DNA of 64,000 bases from assembly GCA_018332375.1 (NCBI GenBank), contig BOPV01000001.1:2914001-2978000 (forward strand), in the 5' to 3' direction. The notes below the pieces were generated by a model that was not told the DNA's origin, did not search any database, and saw only the letters and a list, made by a program, of their open reading frames with translations. Positions 44,702-53,209 of the stretch are shown here, one piece after another (position 1 is the first letter of the stretch; each line of letters begins with the position of its first letter). The position numbers and the translations under genes were made by a program. Origin of the DNA: Roseiterribacter gracilis (GTDB lineage Bacteria; Pseudomonadota; Alphaproteobacteria; BOG-932; Roseiterribacteraceae).

Positions 44702-45059
44702 AGATGCGTCGGCCGTTCCTTCGGGGCCGGCCGACCTCCTTCGGCACGTGATGAAGGAACATCGGATCTCGCAGCGCGCACTCGCCGCCGCCCTGAAGGT
44801 CACCGTCGTCACGGCTCACCAGCTTCAGAACGGCGATCGGCGGGTCACCCCGCAGATGGCCGTGCGCCTGGAAAAGGCCATGCCCGGGACCTCCGCGCTG
44901 GAATGGTTGGATATGCAGGCGCGAATGGAGATCGCCCAAGCACGGGCAGAACTGCAGGACACGCTCGGCGAGATTCCGGTGCTGGTTCCAGTAGCGGAAA
45001 TCCCGGTTTTGAAGACCGGGCCCAAGAAGGCATCGTCAGCGAAGAGCCGGCGCGGCTGA
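44685..45059 (+). CDS. HigA/VapI-like XRE helix-turn-helix protein
   Basis: The 124-residue product has a Cro/CI-type HTH (ISQRALAAALKVTVVTAHQL) with the HigA-like continuation GDRRVTPQMAVRLEKAMP and EWLDMQARMEIAQARAEL, then a Lys/Pro tail. HigA proteins neutralise and repress HigB toxins. Here the upstream neighbour is the 84-residue unknown, so if this is a toxin-antitoxin pair the toxin is atypical. GTG 44685 or ATG 44750 could be the start. Confidence 0.72.
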   Translation: MSVSTEDASAVPSGPADLLRHVMKEHRISQRALAAALKVTVVTAHQLQNGDRRVTPQMAVRLEKAMPGTSALEWLDMQARMEIAQARAELQDTLGEIPVLVPVAEIPVLKTGPKKASSAKSRRG

Positions 45060-45075
45060 CCGTCAATCGAACCGC

Positions 45076-46113
45076 TCAACTTCGTGGCGCGCCGCGCTCG
45101 ACCTGTCGGACCTGCATTCCGCTGAATAGCGGTGCCGGGCCAATCGCATCCAGCGGAGCGTCGGCAGGCGCCACGTTGATGCCGGTGGAGACCCGCAACA
45201 CGCGCTGTCCAAGATAGCGCCGAATGAAAGCAACCGGCGGCCGGCCACGCGAGAAGACGCTCGACTCCGCGTTCATTACGACCAGCTTGTTGTAGAAGTT
45301 CACGACCTTCCGGGCGCAGCGCATGACGCGGAGTGCATCGGTGAACGGCGAGACGAACTTCCGCGTCATGAGTAGCGTACGCGTCGGCGATATCGGAAAG
45401 CTGAGGTCTATGTCTTCGTGAGCGCCGTATTCGGCGGTAATGACCGGCGCATCCGAAAACAGAAACTCCGCGTCGCAGTCCGATTCCGCCACGAACCAGG
45501 TCATGTTCCGCATGGAGCGAGCGTATTCGCGCAAGTGGTGCAGGATCACGCGCTCCTGCAGGCGATCTAATTCGACCTTAAGCTTCTCACCGTCGACGAG
45601 CAGTTCTCCTCCGGCCGCGTCTACGAGACTGCCGAACAGCGCGGGGGAACGTAGCACCTCCTTGTAGGTCGGCACGCGCACCAGCATCGACGCGACGAAA
45701 GCGGCGACGATCGTCTTTTCCGCCGCCGACATCGGCAGCAGTTCGGGGACGCCGGGAGCCCGGAAGCCGTCCAGCGCCAACTTCCGCCGTGCGGCGGGCG
45801 CAAGATTGAATCGCTGCGACCACAGGGGCGGCCCGACGGCAGGATCGCCCAGACGAGCCAGGATCGGTGCTGCGTCCGCTTCGACGTGGTGGTCGAAGAA
45901 CTCCTCGAGGCGCTCGGTCCGGACCCCTGCCTCGGCCAACGCCGAGTTGAGACGACCTACCACGGCGATGTTGTTCGGCTTGGTGCGGAACTCGTTGAAC
46001 GAGCCGTCGGCTTCGCGACGAACGCACGCGATCGAACCATCCGTCGCAGTCCAAATGCGCTGGTGCGACTTCGGCCACCAATGATGGCGCTTCGGCGGTG
46101 GTCCTTTTGCCAA
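45076..46113 (-). CDS. DUF4238 family protein
   Basis: The 345-residue product begins with the family hallmark of His/Trp residues (KRHHWWPKSHQRIWTATDG). It continues with a long helical body and a later FLFSDAPVITAEY segment, typical of DUF4238 proteins. The family often occurs in defence and mobile regions, but its activity is unknown. It is transcribed away from the HTH gene towards it and lies downstream of the Fic gene with a 60-base gap, so the two may share a transcript. Confidence 0.75.
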   Translation of the reverse strand: MAKGPPPKRHHWWPKSHQRIWTATDGSIACVRREADGSFNEFRTKPNNIAVVGRLNSALAEAGVRTERLEEFFDHHVEADAAPILARLGDPAVGPPLWSQRFNLAPAARRKLALDGFRAPGVPELLPMSAAEKTIVAAFVASMLVRVPTYKEVLRSPALFGSLVDAAGGELLVDGEKLKVELDRLQERVILHHLREYARSMRNMTWFVAESDCDAEFLFSDAPVITAEYGAHEDIDLSFPISPTRTLLMTRKFVSPFTDALRVMRCARKVVNFYNKLVVMNAESSVFSRGRPPVAFIRRYLGQRVLRVSTGINVAPADAPLDAIGPAPLFSGMQVRQVERGAPRS

Positions 46114-46173
46114 TGCTGTTCGTCGCTTCGATGTCAGGTCGCATCCTACAACGCCGCGGCCGGCAGATCTCGA

Positions 46174-47748
46174 TCAGGGTGCCGGCGCAGGCTCCTCGTC
46201 GTCCGGATCGCTCTTGGGCTTCGCGCTGAAGTCCATCGCCCACTTCACGCGTTCCGCAATGAATTGGGCGAACGGTGCGAGGTCTTCGTCCACGCTCGCG
46301 CTTTCCAGCGCTGCCATGTACTGCGCTCGATCTTCGACGCGAATGACCGTCCACGGGTAGCCGCCCGACGCGAGCATCGTGTTCATGAGGAAACGCGCGA
46401 CGCGGCCGTTGCCGTCCGAGTACGGGTGGATGTAGCCGAGCATCCAATGGCCCAGCACAGCACGCACGCCCGCGTCGCGCTCCGCTGCGAGAAGTTCGAA
46501 GAACGCGCCCATCGCGTCCGGCACGACGTCCTTGCGCGGCGGCAAGTGGCGCGACTGGTTGATGAAGACCGGCGTGGAGCGGTAGCCGGCCAATGCGGAC
46601 GCGCGCATCACGCCGCTCGAGACGAATTGCTGGAAGAGTGCGCGATACCAGACGTTGTGATCCTCGCGAACCACCGCTCCGGCGCTCTCGCCGTTTACGA
46701 TGCGGGCCACGTCGCTGCGCACGATCTGGAACGCGTCCCAGTAGCCCTTCGCGGCCATCGCGTTCTTCTGTTCGTTGTCGGTCGCGTTCGCTTCCGCGTC
46801 CCAGGTGCCGGCGCGCACGCGCTCGATAAGATCGGGAGTGACGCGATAGCCTTCGATCGAAAGCGAGTGATAGGCGTCGTGCTTGTAGATGTCGTCGACC
46901 GCCTGCAGGTACGCGTCGTGGTCTGCGGGCACGCCGGGCGGGGCTGGGAAGCTGCGGATGACCGCGTCGCGATGCAGATCCCACATGGATCGCAGTCTAC
47001 CGACGATGGGCGACGGCGCGACGACGGCCGGCGCGGCGATTTCGCCGTCGAAGGGATTCGTGATGCGGACGGCGTGATGCGCTGCCTTCATCGCGTCGAC
47101 GATCTCGTTCGCCCAGTCGCCGCGCCCGATGGCACCCAGCGCACCGGCGATGACCCCGGCCTTCTCGGTGTGGCCGCCGTCCAAGAGGATCGCGAGCACC
47201 TCCGCGGGCGACTTCATTGCGGCGAGCGCAGCGCGGATCACGATCGGCCTCGATCGGTAGAACGCGATCGACGCGCCGACCAGCGAGGCCGACAAGGATA
47301 GAAGCCGAAGGCCGTCCCGCACCTCGACCGCCGGCGGCTCGGTCCTGATCTTCGTCTCGTAGATCGACGTGTTCTCGGGCAGCCGGATCAGATTGCCGGT
47401 CGCTTGGGTCGACCAGACGATGACTTGTCGAGGGACGGCGGTCTCCTCGGCATACAGGCTCAGCGATTGCTCCGCCGACAACGACCATCGATCGCCGAAG
47501 CGCTCGTTGCAGTAGGCGGCGCAGAATTCCCAGAAGGACGCATACCAGGGCGTGGTGTCGCCCACGCGGACGTTCGGGCTGCTGGAGATCAGCCATCCGC
47601 GCATGATCTCCTTGAGATAGCCGGCCTGGACCAGACGCTCACGGTGGGTGCGGGTCAGCTCGCTCGAGCGGAACACCCGCCTTCCGTCCTGCTGAAGGGC
47701 GTGGAGTTCCTCGAGGGACGAGGCGAGCTTTTCGTTCGGAGAAACCAT
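46174..47748 (-). CDS. Fic-domain AMP-transferase with AbiEi-like N terminus
   Basis: The 524-residue product has an N-terminal winged-helix region (about residues 20-65, FRSSELTRTHRERLVQAGYL), a middle AbiEi-like portion, and a C-terminal Fic domain. The Fic motif is HPYSDGNGRVAR (His441), close to HPFx(D/E)GNGRxxR. An intrinsic inhibitory helix of the form SxxxEG is seen as SLSIEG (295-300). Fic enzymes AMPylate hydroxyls on target proteins. The fusion suggests the enzyme senses or represses its own promoter. Four tandem 24-bp repeats lie just upstream of its ATG. Confidence 0.88.
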   Translation of the reverse strand: MVSPNEKLASSLEELHALQQDGRRVFRSSELTRTHRERLVQAGYLKEIMRGWLISSSPNVRVGDTTPWYASFWEFCAAYCNERFGDRWSLSAEQSLSLYAEETAVPRQVIVWSTQATGNLIRLPENTSIYETKIRTEPPAVEVRDGLRLLSLSASLVGASIAFYRSRPIVIRAALAAMKSPAEVLAILLDGGHTEKAGVIAGALGAIGRGDWANEIVDAMKAAHHAVRITNPFDGEIAAPAVVAPSPIVGRLRSMWDLHRDAVIRSFPAPPGVPADHDAYLQAVDDIYKHDAYHSLSIEGYRVTPDLIERVRAGTWDAEANATDNEQKNAMAAKGYWDAFQIVRSDVARIVNGESAGAVVREDHNVWYRALFQQFVSSGVMRASALAGYRSTPVFINQSRHLPPRKDVVPDAMGAFFELLAAERDAGVRAVLGHWMLGYIHPYSDGNGRVARFLMNTMLASGGYPWTVIRVEDRAQYMAALESASVDEDLAPFAQFIAERVKWAMDFSAKPKSDPDDEEPAPAP

Positions 47749-47772
47749 GGCTTCCAGCTTGGGCGGCGGTTG

Positions 47773-47868
47773 AATAGTTTTAGATGTTGCGGCTGTGATC
47801 GTTTTTAGTGTTGTGGCTTAGATAGTTTTAAATGTTGTGGCTTGGATAGTTTTTAGTGTTGTTTCTGC
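47773..47868. repeat. Four 24-bp tandem repeats between the Fic and deaminase genes
   Basis: Imperfect copies start at 47773, 47797, 47821 and 47845, an exact 24-base period. The unit is close to GATAGTTTTTAGTGTTGTGG plus CTTG. The block is AT-rich against its GC-rich surroundings. The first copy is 24 bases from the Fic ATG, within the expected promoter. Operator repeats or a transcription-start array are the likely roles. Confidence 0.8.
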
Positions 47869-48185
47869 AAAAAAGCTAATTAAATCTGAGGCTAAGAATT
47901 TCCATAGCCTGCCCCTTCCAGTGGGCTATTACCCTCACTTTTCCCTGACTTTTTCGGCCTGCGCCGAGAAAGTTCGAAGTTGCCGGCAGCCGAAAATGAG
48001 AACAAAATGGGTACATGGACTGCCCGCGCACTTCCCGCTCCCTTTCGAGCGCCCCGATCGCGCCCAAGGACACGATCCGCGCGGGCTCACGGCGGCCGGG
48101 CTCGCGTCAACGCCGCGACGCCCAAACTTCACCGCGGATTAACCGTCGTCGCGCGATGCCGTCCTCTTCTCCGAAGAGGCACGCG
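47869..48185 (+). promoter_or_regulatory. Structured leader of the deaminase gene (possible regulatory RNA)
   Basis: This 317-base stretch has no gene that I trust. It begins AT-rich and then contains a strong hairpin with 11-base arms (47948-47958 and 47963-47973, one G-T pair, 4-base loop) and a GCCGGC palindrome shortly after. In Vibrio, AvcD is held off by a small RNA (AvcI) encoded directly upstream. A similar RNA here is an inference from position and structure only. Confidence 0.35.
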
Positions 48186-49940
48186 ATGACGGCTCTGGCT
48201 GAAGCGAAGACGAACAAGAAGGTGGCCGCCGCGCCGTCCGACGACGCCCAAACGGCCCTCAACAAGAACCTGTCGAAGGAGTTCTTCTTCGCCATCGTCG
48301 GCGCGGTCGGCGCCGGCAGCAGCTTCGTGTCGAAGGCTCTCCTTGGCGCGCTCGACGACGCGGGTATCACCGAGGTCTTCCCGATCAAGGCCAGCGACGC
48401 GATCAAGCGCTGGGCGACGGAGAGCGCGAGGGAAATCCCGCCCGCGCGCGCCGGAGACATCAAGACGATCGAAGACGTCGTCATGATGCAGAACCTCGGC
48501 GACGAGATGCGGTCCTCGAGTCCCGACTTCGCATCCGTCGCGATGGGCATCGTCAAGGAAATCCGCCGCGCGCGCGCCGAGGATCTAGGCGTGGATCCGA
48601 ACACGGACGACCCGATCGACCCCGGTCAGAAGCGGCGCGTGTTCGTCATCGACTCGCTTCGACATCCGTCCGAGGTGTACGCGCTCCGCCGACTGTATGG
48701 CGCGGCCTTCGCGCTGATCGGCGTGGTCACGGACGAAGACACGCGCGAGGAAAGACTTGCGAACAAGTACTTCGTAGGCCCGGCGCGCAAACGACCGGAG
48801 TCGAAGGGCGCGATCAAGACGCTGATGGACCGCGACGAGAAGGACAAGGTCCACAAGTACGGCCAACACGTGCAGGGCGCGTTCGAACTCGCCGACTTCT
48901 ATCTCGACAACAGCAACGACGGCGCCGAAGGCAACAAGGACGAACACATCGGCGGCGCGCTGCGCCGGCTCGTCGGCATCGTGTTCGCGCGCGACGTCGC
49001 TCCACCTCGTCCGACGATCGCGGAGACCGCCATGTATCAAGCGCATGCCGCGAAGCTGCGCAGCGCGTGCATGTCGCGCCAGGTCGGCGCGTCCCTCGTC
49101 GACGACGAGGGAAATCTGGTCTCCACCGGTACGAACGAAGTGCCTAAGTCCGGCGGAGGCGTCTACGGCCAAGCTTTCGAGCAGACCGTCGATCATCGCT
49201 GCATGTATCGGCCGGGAGCCGTCTGCAGCAACAACGTCGGCCAAAACGACATCATCGCCGAGGTGATCGACGGAATTCCGGACATCTTGCTCGGATTGGA
49301 AGCGCTCGCGAAGCAGCGCGGCGAGCCGTTCGACAAGGCCGCGGCGATCAAGACGCTGCAGTCGGAAATGCGCCGATCAAGGATCGGCGGCCTGCTCGAG
49401 TTCAGCAGGTCGGTGCACGCAGAGATGGACGCCTTGCTCGCCGCCGGCCGCACCGGCGCGACGACGGCCGGAACGAGGCTCTTCGTGACGACGTTCCCTT
49501 GCCACTACTGCGCACGCCACATCGTCGCCGCGGGCGTGAAGGAAGTTCAGTTCATCGAGCCCTATCCCAAGAGCAAGGCCCTCTCGTTGCACCGGGACGC
49601 GATCAAGACCTCCGCCGACCTGGCCGCGCACGCGCGGCTAGCGAAGGAGCACGCCGGTCAGGTGGTCGAGGCCCAGCTCAAGGGCACGGGAAAAGTCGCC
49701 GCGCCCCCGCCCGAGCCGCTTGACGACCCCAAGGCTCCGAAGGTTTTGTTCCGGCCCTTCGTCGGGGTCGGTCCGCGGATGTACGCCAGGGCCTTCTTCA
49801 AGGATCGTGAACTGAAAGACGGCTATAGCGGCGTTCTGGACCTCGCTACGCAGCCGCCATGGGGTAGTGCGTGGCAGAAGTCGCAGGTAAGCTACGCGAA
49901 GGACGAGGCCGCTATGGTCGGAGGGCTCGCAACGCCGTGA
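48186..49940 (+). CDS. Anti-phage deoxycytidylate/dCTP deaminase (AvcD/DCD type)
   Basis: The 584-residue product has an N-terminal P-loop kinase-like domain (FFFAIVGAVGAGSSF, P-loop about residues 39-46) and a C-terminal zinc deaminase domain. The deaminase has H411-A-E413 and PC439HYC442, the catalytic HAE and PCxxC motifs. This two-domain layout is that of AvcD/DCD defence enzymes, which deplete dCTP/dCMP during phage infection. ATG 48186 follows GAAGAGGC; earlier in-frame starts exist. The GTGA overlap with the next gene shows that a second protein is made with it. Confidence 0.88.
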   Translation: MTALAEAKTNKKVAAAPSDDAQTALNKNLSKEFFFAIVGAVGAGSSFVSKALLGALDDAGITEVFPIKASDAIKRWATESAREIPPARAGDIKTIEDVVMMQNLGDEMRSSSPDFASVAMGIVKEIRRARAEDLGVDPNTDDPIDPGQKRRVFVIDSLRHPSEVYALRRLYGAAFALIGVVTDEDTREERLANKYFVGPARKRPESKGAIKTLMDRDEKDKVHKYGQHVQGAFELADFYLDNSNDGAEGNKDEHIGGALRRLVGIVFARDVAPPRPTIAETAMYQAHAAKLRSACMSRQVGASLVDDEGNLVSTGTNEVPKSGGGVYGQAFEQTVDHRCMYRPGAVCSNNVGQNDIIAEVIDGIPDILLGLEALAKQRGEPFDKAAAIKTLQSEMRRSRIGGLLEFSRSVHAEMDALLAAGRTGATTAGTRLFVTTFPCHYCARHIVAAGVKEVQFIEPYPKSKALSLHRDAIKTSADLAAHARLAKEHAGQVVEAQLKGTGKVAAPPPEPLDDPKAPKVLFRPFVGVGPRMYARAFFKDRELKDGYSGVLDLATQPPWGSAWQKSQVSYAKDEAAMVGGLATP

Positions 49941-50398
49941 GCACGCATCTACGGCTTGTGGCGGAAGACGGCCAGCCCGTCGCCGGGGTGGTCGAGGAAA
50001 CCCGTGCGCCGGCCTACACCCAAGGTGAACTCGAGCTCAACTCGAACGTCAGCGTACTGGCGATGACCGATCTCGTCGGCTCCCAGTTCCGTGAACGCCT
50101 CCTCACGCTCCGACCCAGGACGATCGTCGACTTCCGGAATACCCCGTGGTTCGACTTGCCGGGTTACGACCGCAACGTCGCCGCCGCGGACTTCGCGGCC
50201 TTGGGTATCGAATACTTCCGTGCCCCGATCGAGCGCGGAGAGCTGAACCAGAAGGTTATACCGGCCGAGCAGGCCCAAGAGCTCGCCTACGAGCTTCTCA
50301 GCCTGCTCAGGGATCGAGGCGGCCTCGGTCGCGTTCTCTGCCTGGTGGCCCGCCCTGAACAGGCGGCGCTGCTGCCGAGGTTTTTCGAGTCCGCGTAA
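49937..50398 (+). CDS. DUF488-like protein coupled to the deaminase
   Basis: The 153-residue product contains TIVDFRNTPWFDLPGYDRN followed by ALGIEYFRAPIERGE. This resembles DUF488 proteins, whose core reads VDVRxxP and GIxYxxh. The usual DUF488 cysteines are not obvious, so the link is by pattern. GTG 49937 overlaps the deaminase stop (GTGA). I know of no such partner in the described AvcD systems. A regulatory or accessory role is inferred from coupling. Confidence 0.55.
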   Translation: MSTHLRLVAEDGQPVAGVVEETRAPAYTQGELELNSNVSVLAMTDLVGSQFRERLLTLRPRTIVDFRNTPWFDLPGYDRNVAAADFAALGIEYFRAPIERGELNQKVIPAEQAQELAYELLSLLRDRGGLGRVLCLVARPEQAALLPRFFESA

Positions 50399-50543
50399 TT
50401 CACGCCGGACGCGGTTCTCGGTCGGAATCCTTGTGATTCAAATGGATCACAGGGTGGACCTAAGTCGCTATGTCAACGTTTTTTCGCTGGATTTTCCGAC
50501 TCGCCGAGAGCGGAATTCGTAACTGATTCGGAGGGGGTGGCAG

Positions 50544-50990
50544 ATGGACGACTTGCGACGGGAGCTCAACGTGCTCGCCGGCCTTTCGGCCGCGCCCGCA
50601 ACGAGCTTCTCGCCCGTCCAGGCCCAGAAGTTCTTCTTCCTCTGCGATAAGGAACAGGCCGCCGCGCTCGGCGGCGAGCTCTTCAATTTCGACGCTTACG
50701 ACTACGGCCCGTTCGACCGGGAAGTGTATCGGATGCTTGAGAAGCTCGAGCATGACGGATACGTGCGCATCGTGAACCCGGAGTCGCGCTATCGCCGGTA
50801 CCAACTCACTGACGAAGGCTTCGAACGCGGGCGTCGCCAGCTCGCCAAGCTGAACGGCGAACTGCAGGGTTGGCTTGAACAGACTTCGCGTTGGGTACAG
50901 TCGCTATCGTTCGGCCAGCTCGTCGAGGCGATCTATAACAAGTACCCGCAGATGAAGAAGAACTCGGTGTACCGGTTCGCCCAAGGCTGA
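50544..50990 (+). CDS. Panacea/DUF4065-like protein
   Basis: The 148-residue product has the pattern of the Panacea (SocA/DUF4065) fold: VQAQKFFFLCDKEQA near residue 25, FNFDAYDYGPFDREVYRML in the centre, and a C-terminal YQLTDEGFERGRRQLAKL helix. Panacea domains often serve as antitoxins or protein-binding adaptors in toxin-antitoxin and defence loci. No toxin is clearly paired with it. A good GGAGGGGG ribosome-binding site precedes ATG 50544. A weak inverted repeat at 50433-50450 lies upstream. Confidence 0.6.
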   Translation: MDDLRRELNVLAGLSAAPATSFSPVQAQKFFFLCDKEQAAALGGELFNFDAYDYGPFDREVYRMLEKLEHDGYVRIVNPESRYRRYQLTDEGFERGRRQLAKLNGELQGWLEQTSRWVQSLSFGQLVEAIYNKYPQMKKNSVYRFAQG

Positions 50991-51015
50991 CGTTCGCAAT
51001 CGATTGCGAACCGCG

Positions 51016-51825
51016 TCATCCCGCAAACGCGCGGCGCGCCGCGAACCACTCTTCGACCAGCACTTCGACGAACTTGTGAACCTGCGGCTCCGAACCGCTT
51101 AGCCATCGATCATCGTCCGGCACGTCTTCGAGCCCGATTAAATCCGGAAGCTTGGGCTTGGTCCGCGCGTTTGTTGGCGGGCGGAACGTTGCGCGATCAA
51201 GTCGAGACGAATTTCGATCGATCCAAAGTTCTTCGGCCGTACCATCGCTTTCGCTACGAACGACGAAGCGATACCAATGTTTGCGCTGCCCTCGAAGGCC
51301 GGCTGTATGCGGATACTCCATCAACACTACCATCATCCGGGGCAGCGAATGTTCATGCACGCCCCGGTACTCGAAGATGCGGTGCCGTACTGCCGCTTCC
51401 AGCAACTCTACGAACTCTTCCCGGGATAGCCCGGGCACCATGGCCCGCAACTTCGCGTAATGACGCCGCCAGTTGCGTCTAAGGGCGAGCCTCAGTTGAT
51501 GCGCGGCGGTCGGATCGGGTTGGCCTGGAGGTAAAGGTACGAAGGGCTGCTCCAGCGCTTTGATGAGCCAGCAGTGGGATCCATTCGTATGCACGAAATG
51601 CGGCGTACGCGAGCCGCTCCGAACGAACATCGGCCACCGACAACCGACGCATCGACAACGCGGGGCCTCCTCGTACTTTTCGCCGCCCGTCGTCTCCGTA
51701 CCGAACTCTAGCAGATACGTCGGTACGTCGACGTGGCGATCCTCGTATGGATGAAGCGCGACGTGCATCAGCTTTCGCTTTCGTTCCGTGGATTCTTTGT
51801 CAGCGCGATCGAGCCTTTCGTTCAA
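51016..51825 (-). CDS. CoiA-like zinc-ribbon protein
   Basis: The 269-residue product has a zinc-ribbon-like segment with CRCVGCRWPMF, then GSRTPHFVHTNGSHC (residues about 57-85). The arrangement is like the N-terminal domain of CoiA competence proteins and related nuclease-associated zinc domains (CPxCxxPV... PHFAH). The rest is basic and unrecognised. TTG 51825 opens the frame; ATG 51768 is the better supported start and keeps the zinc region. It runs in the same direction as the Toprim gene, 72 bases after it. Confidence 0.5.
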   Translation of the reverse strand: MNERLDRADKESTERKRKLMHVALHPYEDRHVDVPTYLLEFGTETTGGEKYEEAPRCRCVGCRWPMFVRSGSRTPHFVHTNGSHCWLIKALEQPFVPLPPGQPDPTAAHQLRLALRRNWRRHYAKLRAMVPGLSREEFVELLEAAVRHRIFEYRGVHEHSLPRMMVVLMEYPHTAGLRGQRKHWYRFVVRSESDGTAEELWIDRNSSRLDRATFRPPTNARTKPKLPDLIGLEDVPDDDRWLSGSEPQVHKFVEVLVEEWFAARRAFAG

Positions 51826-51897
51826 GCCTCGTATCGCTCAGCGGCCTCCAAATCAGACCTTCAACGATCTCATTGAGCCGAGTTTTTGCAACTCTCA

Positions 51898-53130
51898 TCA
51901 CGATTTGAACGCACCGAAAATGGAACCCAGAAGGTCACACATGTCTGGATAGCGGCAGCGAAGTTTGCGTGGTGTTTGATTCAAATCGCTCAGAAAACGC
52001 TTCATCACGTCGAACTTGTCATCCAGTTCGCCTTGATAACGCCCAGCGGCCTTGTTCCACTGCGACCATCGGACGGGTCTGAACTTTCCGCCCTTAGTCG
52101 CAAGCGAACTCCGTCCAAGAAACATCTCGATAGAACAAGCGCGGCCGTTCACATCCATCAAGCGAAGGCCTTCCGGTCCTTCGGTCGGATAGGACCGCGC
52201 CATCGCGAGATCGGGCAAACACATTGCGCGTAGGTTCGGAGGCAGGGTGATCTTCCGAAGGCTCATAAGGGCCTCCGCCCCCGCAGCGTCGTTGTCGAAG
52301 ATCGCGAGCATGCGGCTCTGCATCCGAACGCTTGCGAATGATTTCACCATTCGCGCAAGCGGCGACGCACCCCCCTCTATTCTAAAAGCCTCGAAGTCGA
52401 TGAATTGATATGCGTCTGCGAACTCGGGATAGAACGCGCGCATGGCCGCGGAAATAATCCGCTGATCCGTTGTGCCTTCGGTGAGTATGATGATTTTTCC
52501 GCCATCCGCTTCGAATGGCTCTGCGCTCCGTTCCAGATTCTCGTGGAAGGTCGCAGAGGGATCGAATTCATATGCGTCGTAGAGCTCTGTCAGGTCGACC
52601 CAGACGGACGTAGGCTTCAGCGCATCCAATCGGACGGCGAGCGCAGCAAAGACATCGAACAAAGGCTCCTGCGAAAATACTCCCTCCAGATCGAATCCCT
52701 CGTGCGGGAATGGGCCGCCTTCGAAACGCGCGCGTTCTCTAGCCGCCAACGCTTGCTGCCATTCCGCGTAGCTGATCTTCGCCAGCACCGCGGCCTCTGT
52801 CGCGATGGAACCCCCGATCGATCCGACTAACTTCTTCAAAAATTCGACCCGCATATCGCGAGCCTCGCTCCACGCGCGCGACATTCGATCAGCCGTGTAT
52901 CCCTGAATTGCCAAACGCTCTCGAACGATCTCCGCGGAAGACAGCAGGTATCTATATTCGGGAGCGTCTTCGTACGTCTCGCGGAGGCATGTGCGCACAT
53001 CCGGATGGGCGGTCTTGCGCGAGCGCGAGTAGTAGTCCGATCGGCTGAATAGAACCTCGAAGTACGATGGGTCCAAATGATCTAGAATGTCGGTGCGGAT
53101 TTGATCCAGATACAGGTCGGTCGATGTCAT
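51898..53130 (-). CDS. HEPN/Toprim-associated protein with Toprim nuclease domain
   Basis: The 410-residue product has a helical N-terminal half and a C-terminal Toprim domain. The Toprim acidic motif is KIIILTEGTTD with Glu218, and the DxD-type motif is AIFDNDAAG (279-281), so the metal site is intact. Proteins of this form are annotated as HEPN/Toprim-associated and occur in defence islands as putative nucleases. The gene stands alone with the CoiA-like gene downstream, and the two may work together. Confidence 0.8.
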   Translation of the reverse strand: MTSTDLYLDQIRTDILDHLDPSYFEVLFSRSDYYSRSRKTAHPDVRTCLRETYEDAPEYRYLLSSAEIVRERLAIQGYTADRMSRAWSEARDMRVEFLKKLVGSIGGSIATEAAVLAKISYAEWQQALAARERARFEGGPFPHEGFDLEGVFSQEPLFDVFAALAVRLDALKPTSVWVDLTELYDAYEFDPSATFHENLERSAEPFEADGGKIIILTEGTTDQRIISAAMRAFYPEFADAYQFIDFEAFRIEGGASPLARMVKSFASVRMQSRMLAIFDNDAAGAEALMSLRKITLPPNLRAMCLPDLAMARSYPTEGPEGLRLMDVNGRACSIEMFLGRSSLATKGGKFRPVRWSQWNKAAGRYQGELDDKFDVMKRFLSDLNQTPRKLRCRYPDMCDLLGSIFGAFKS

Positions 53131-53209
53131 TTATGCGTTCGCTTCTTTCGCTGCGCTGCTGAACGCCTCTCACACGTTGCGGCCGACCCGAGCATTGCCT
53201 GCGGGATGC

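Noticed and set aside
47773..47868. CRISPR array
   Set aside because: The 24-bp copies are directly adjacent with no spacers and there are no cas genes.
47837..48142. 101-residue frame in the leader of the deaminase gene
   Set aside because: No ribosome-binding site, it overlaps the hairpin and the deaminase upstream region, and the composition changes along its length; most likely non-coding.
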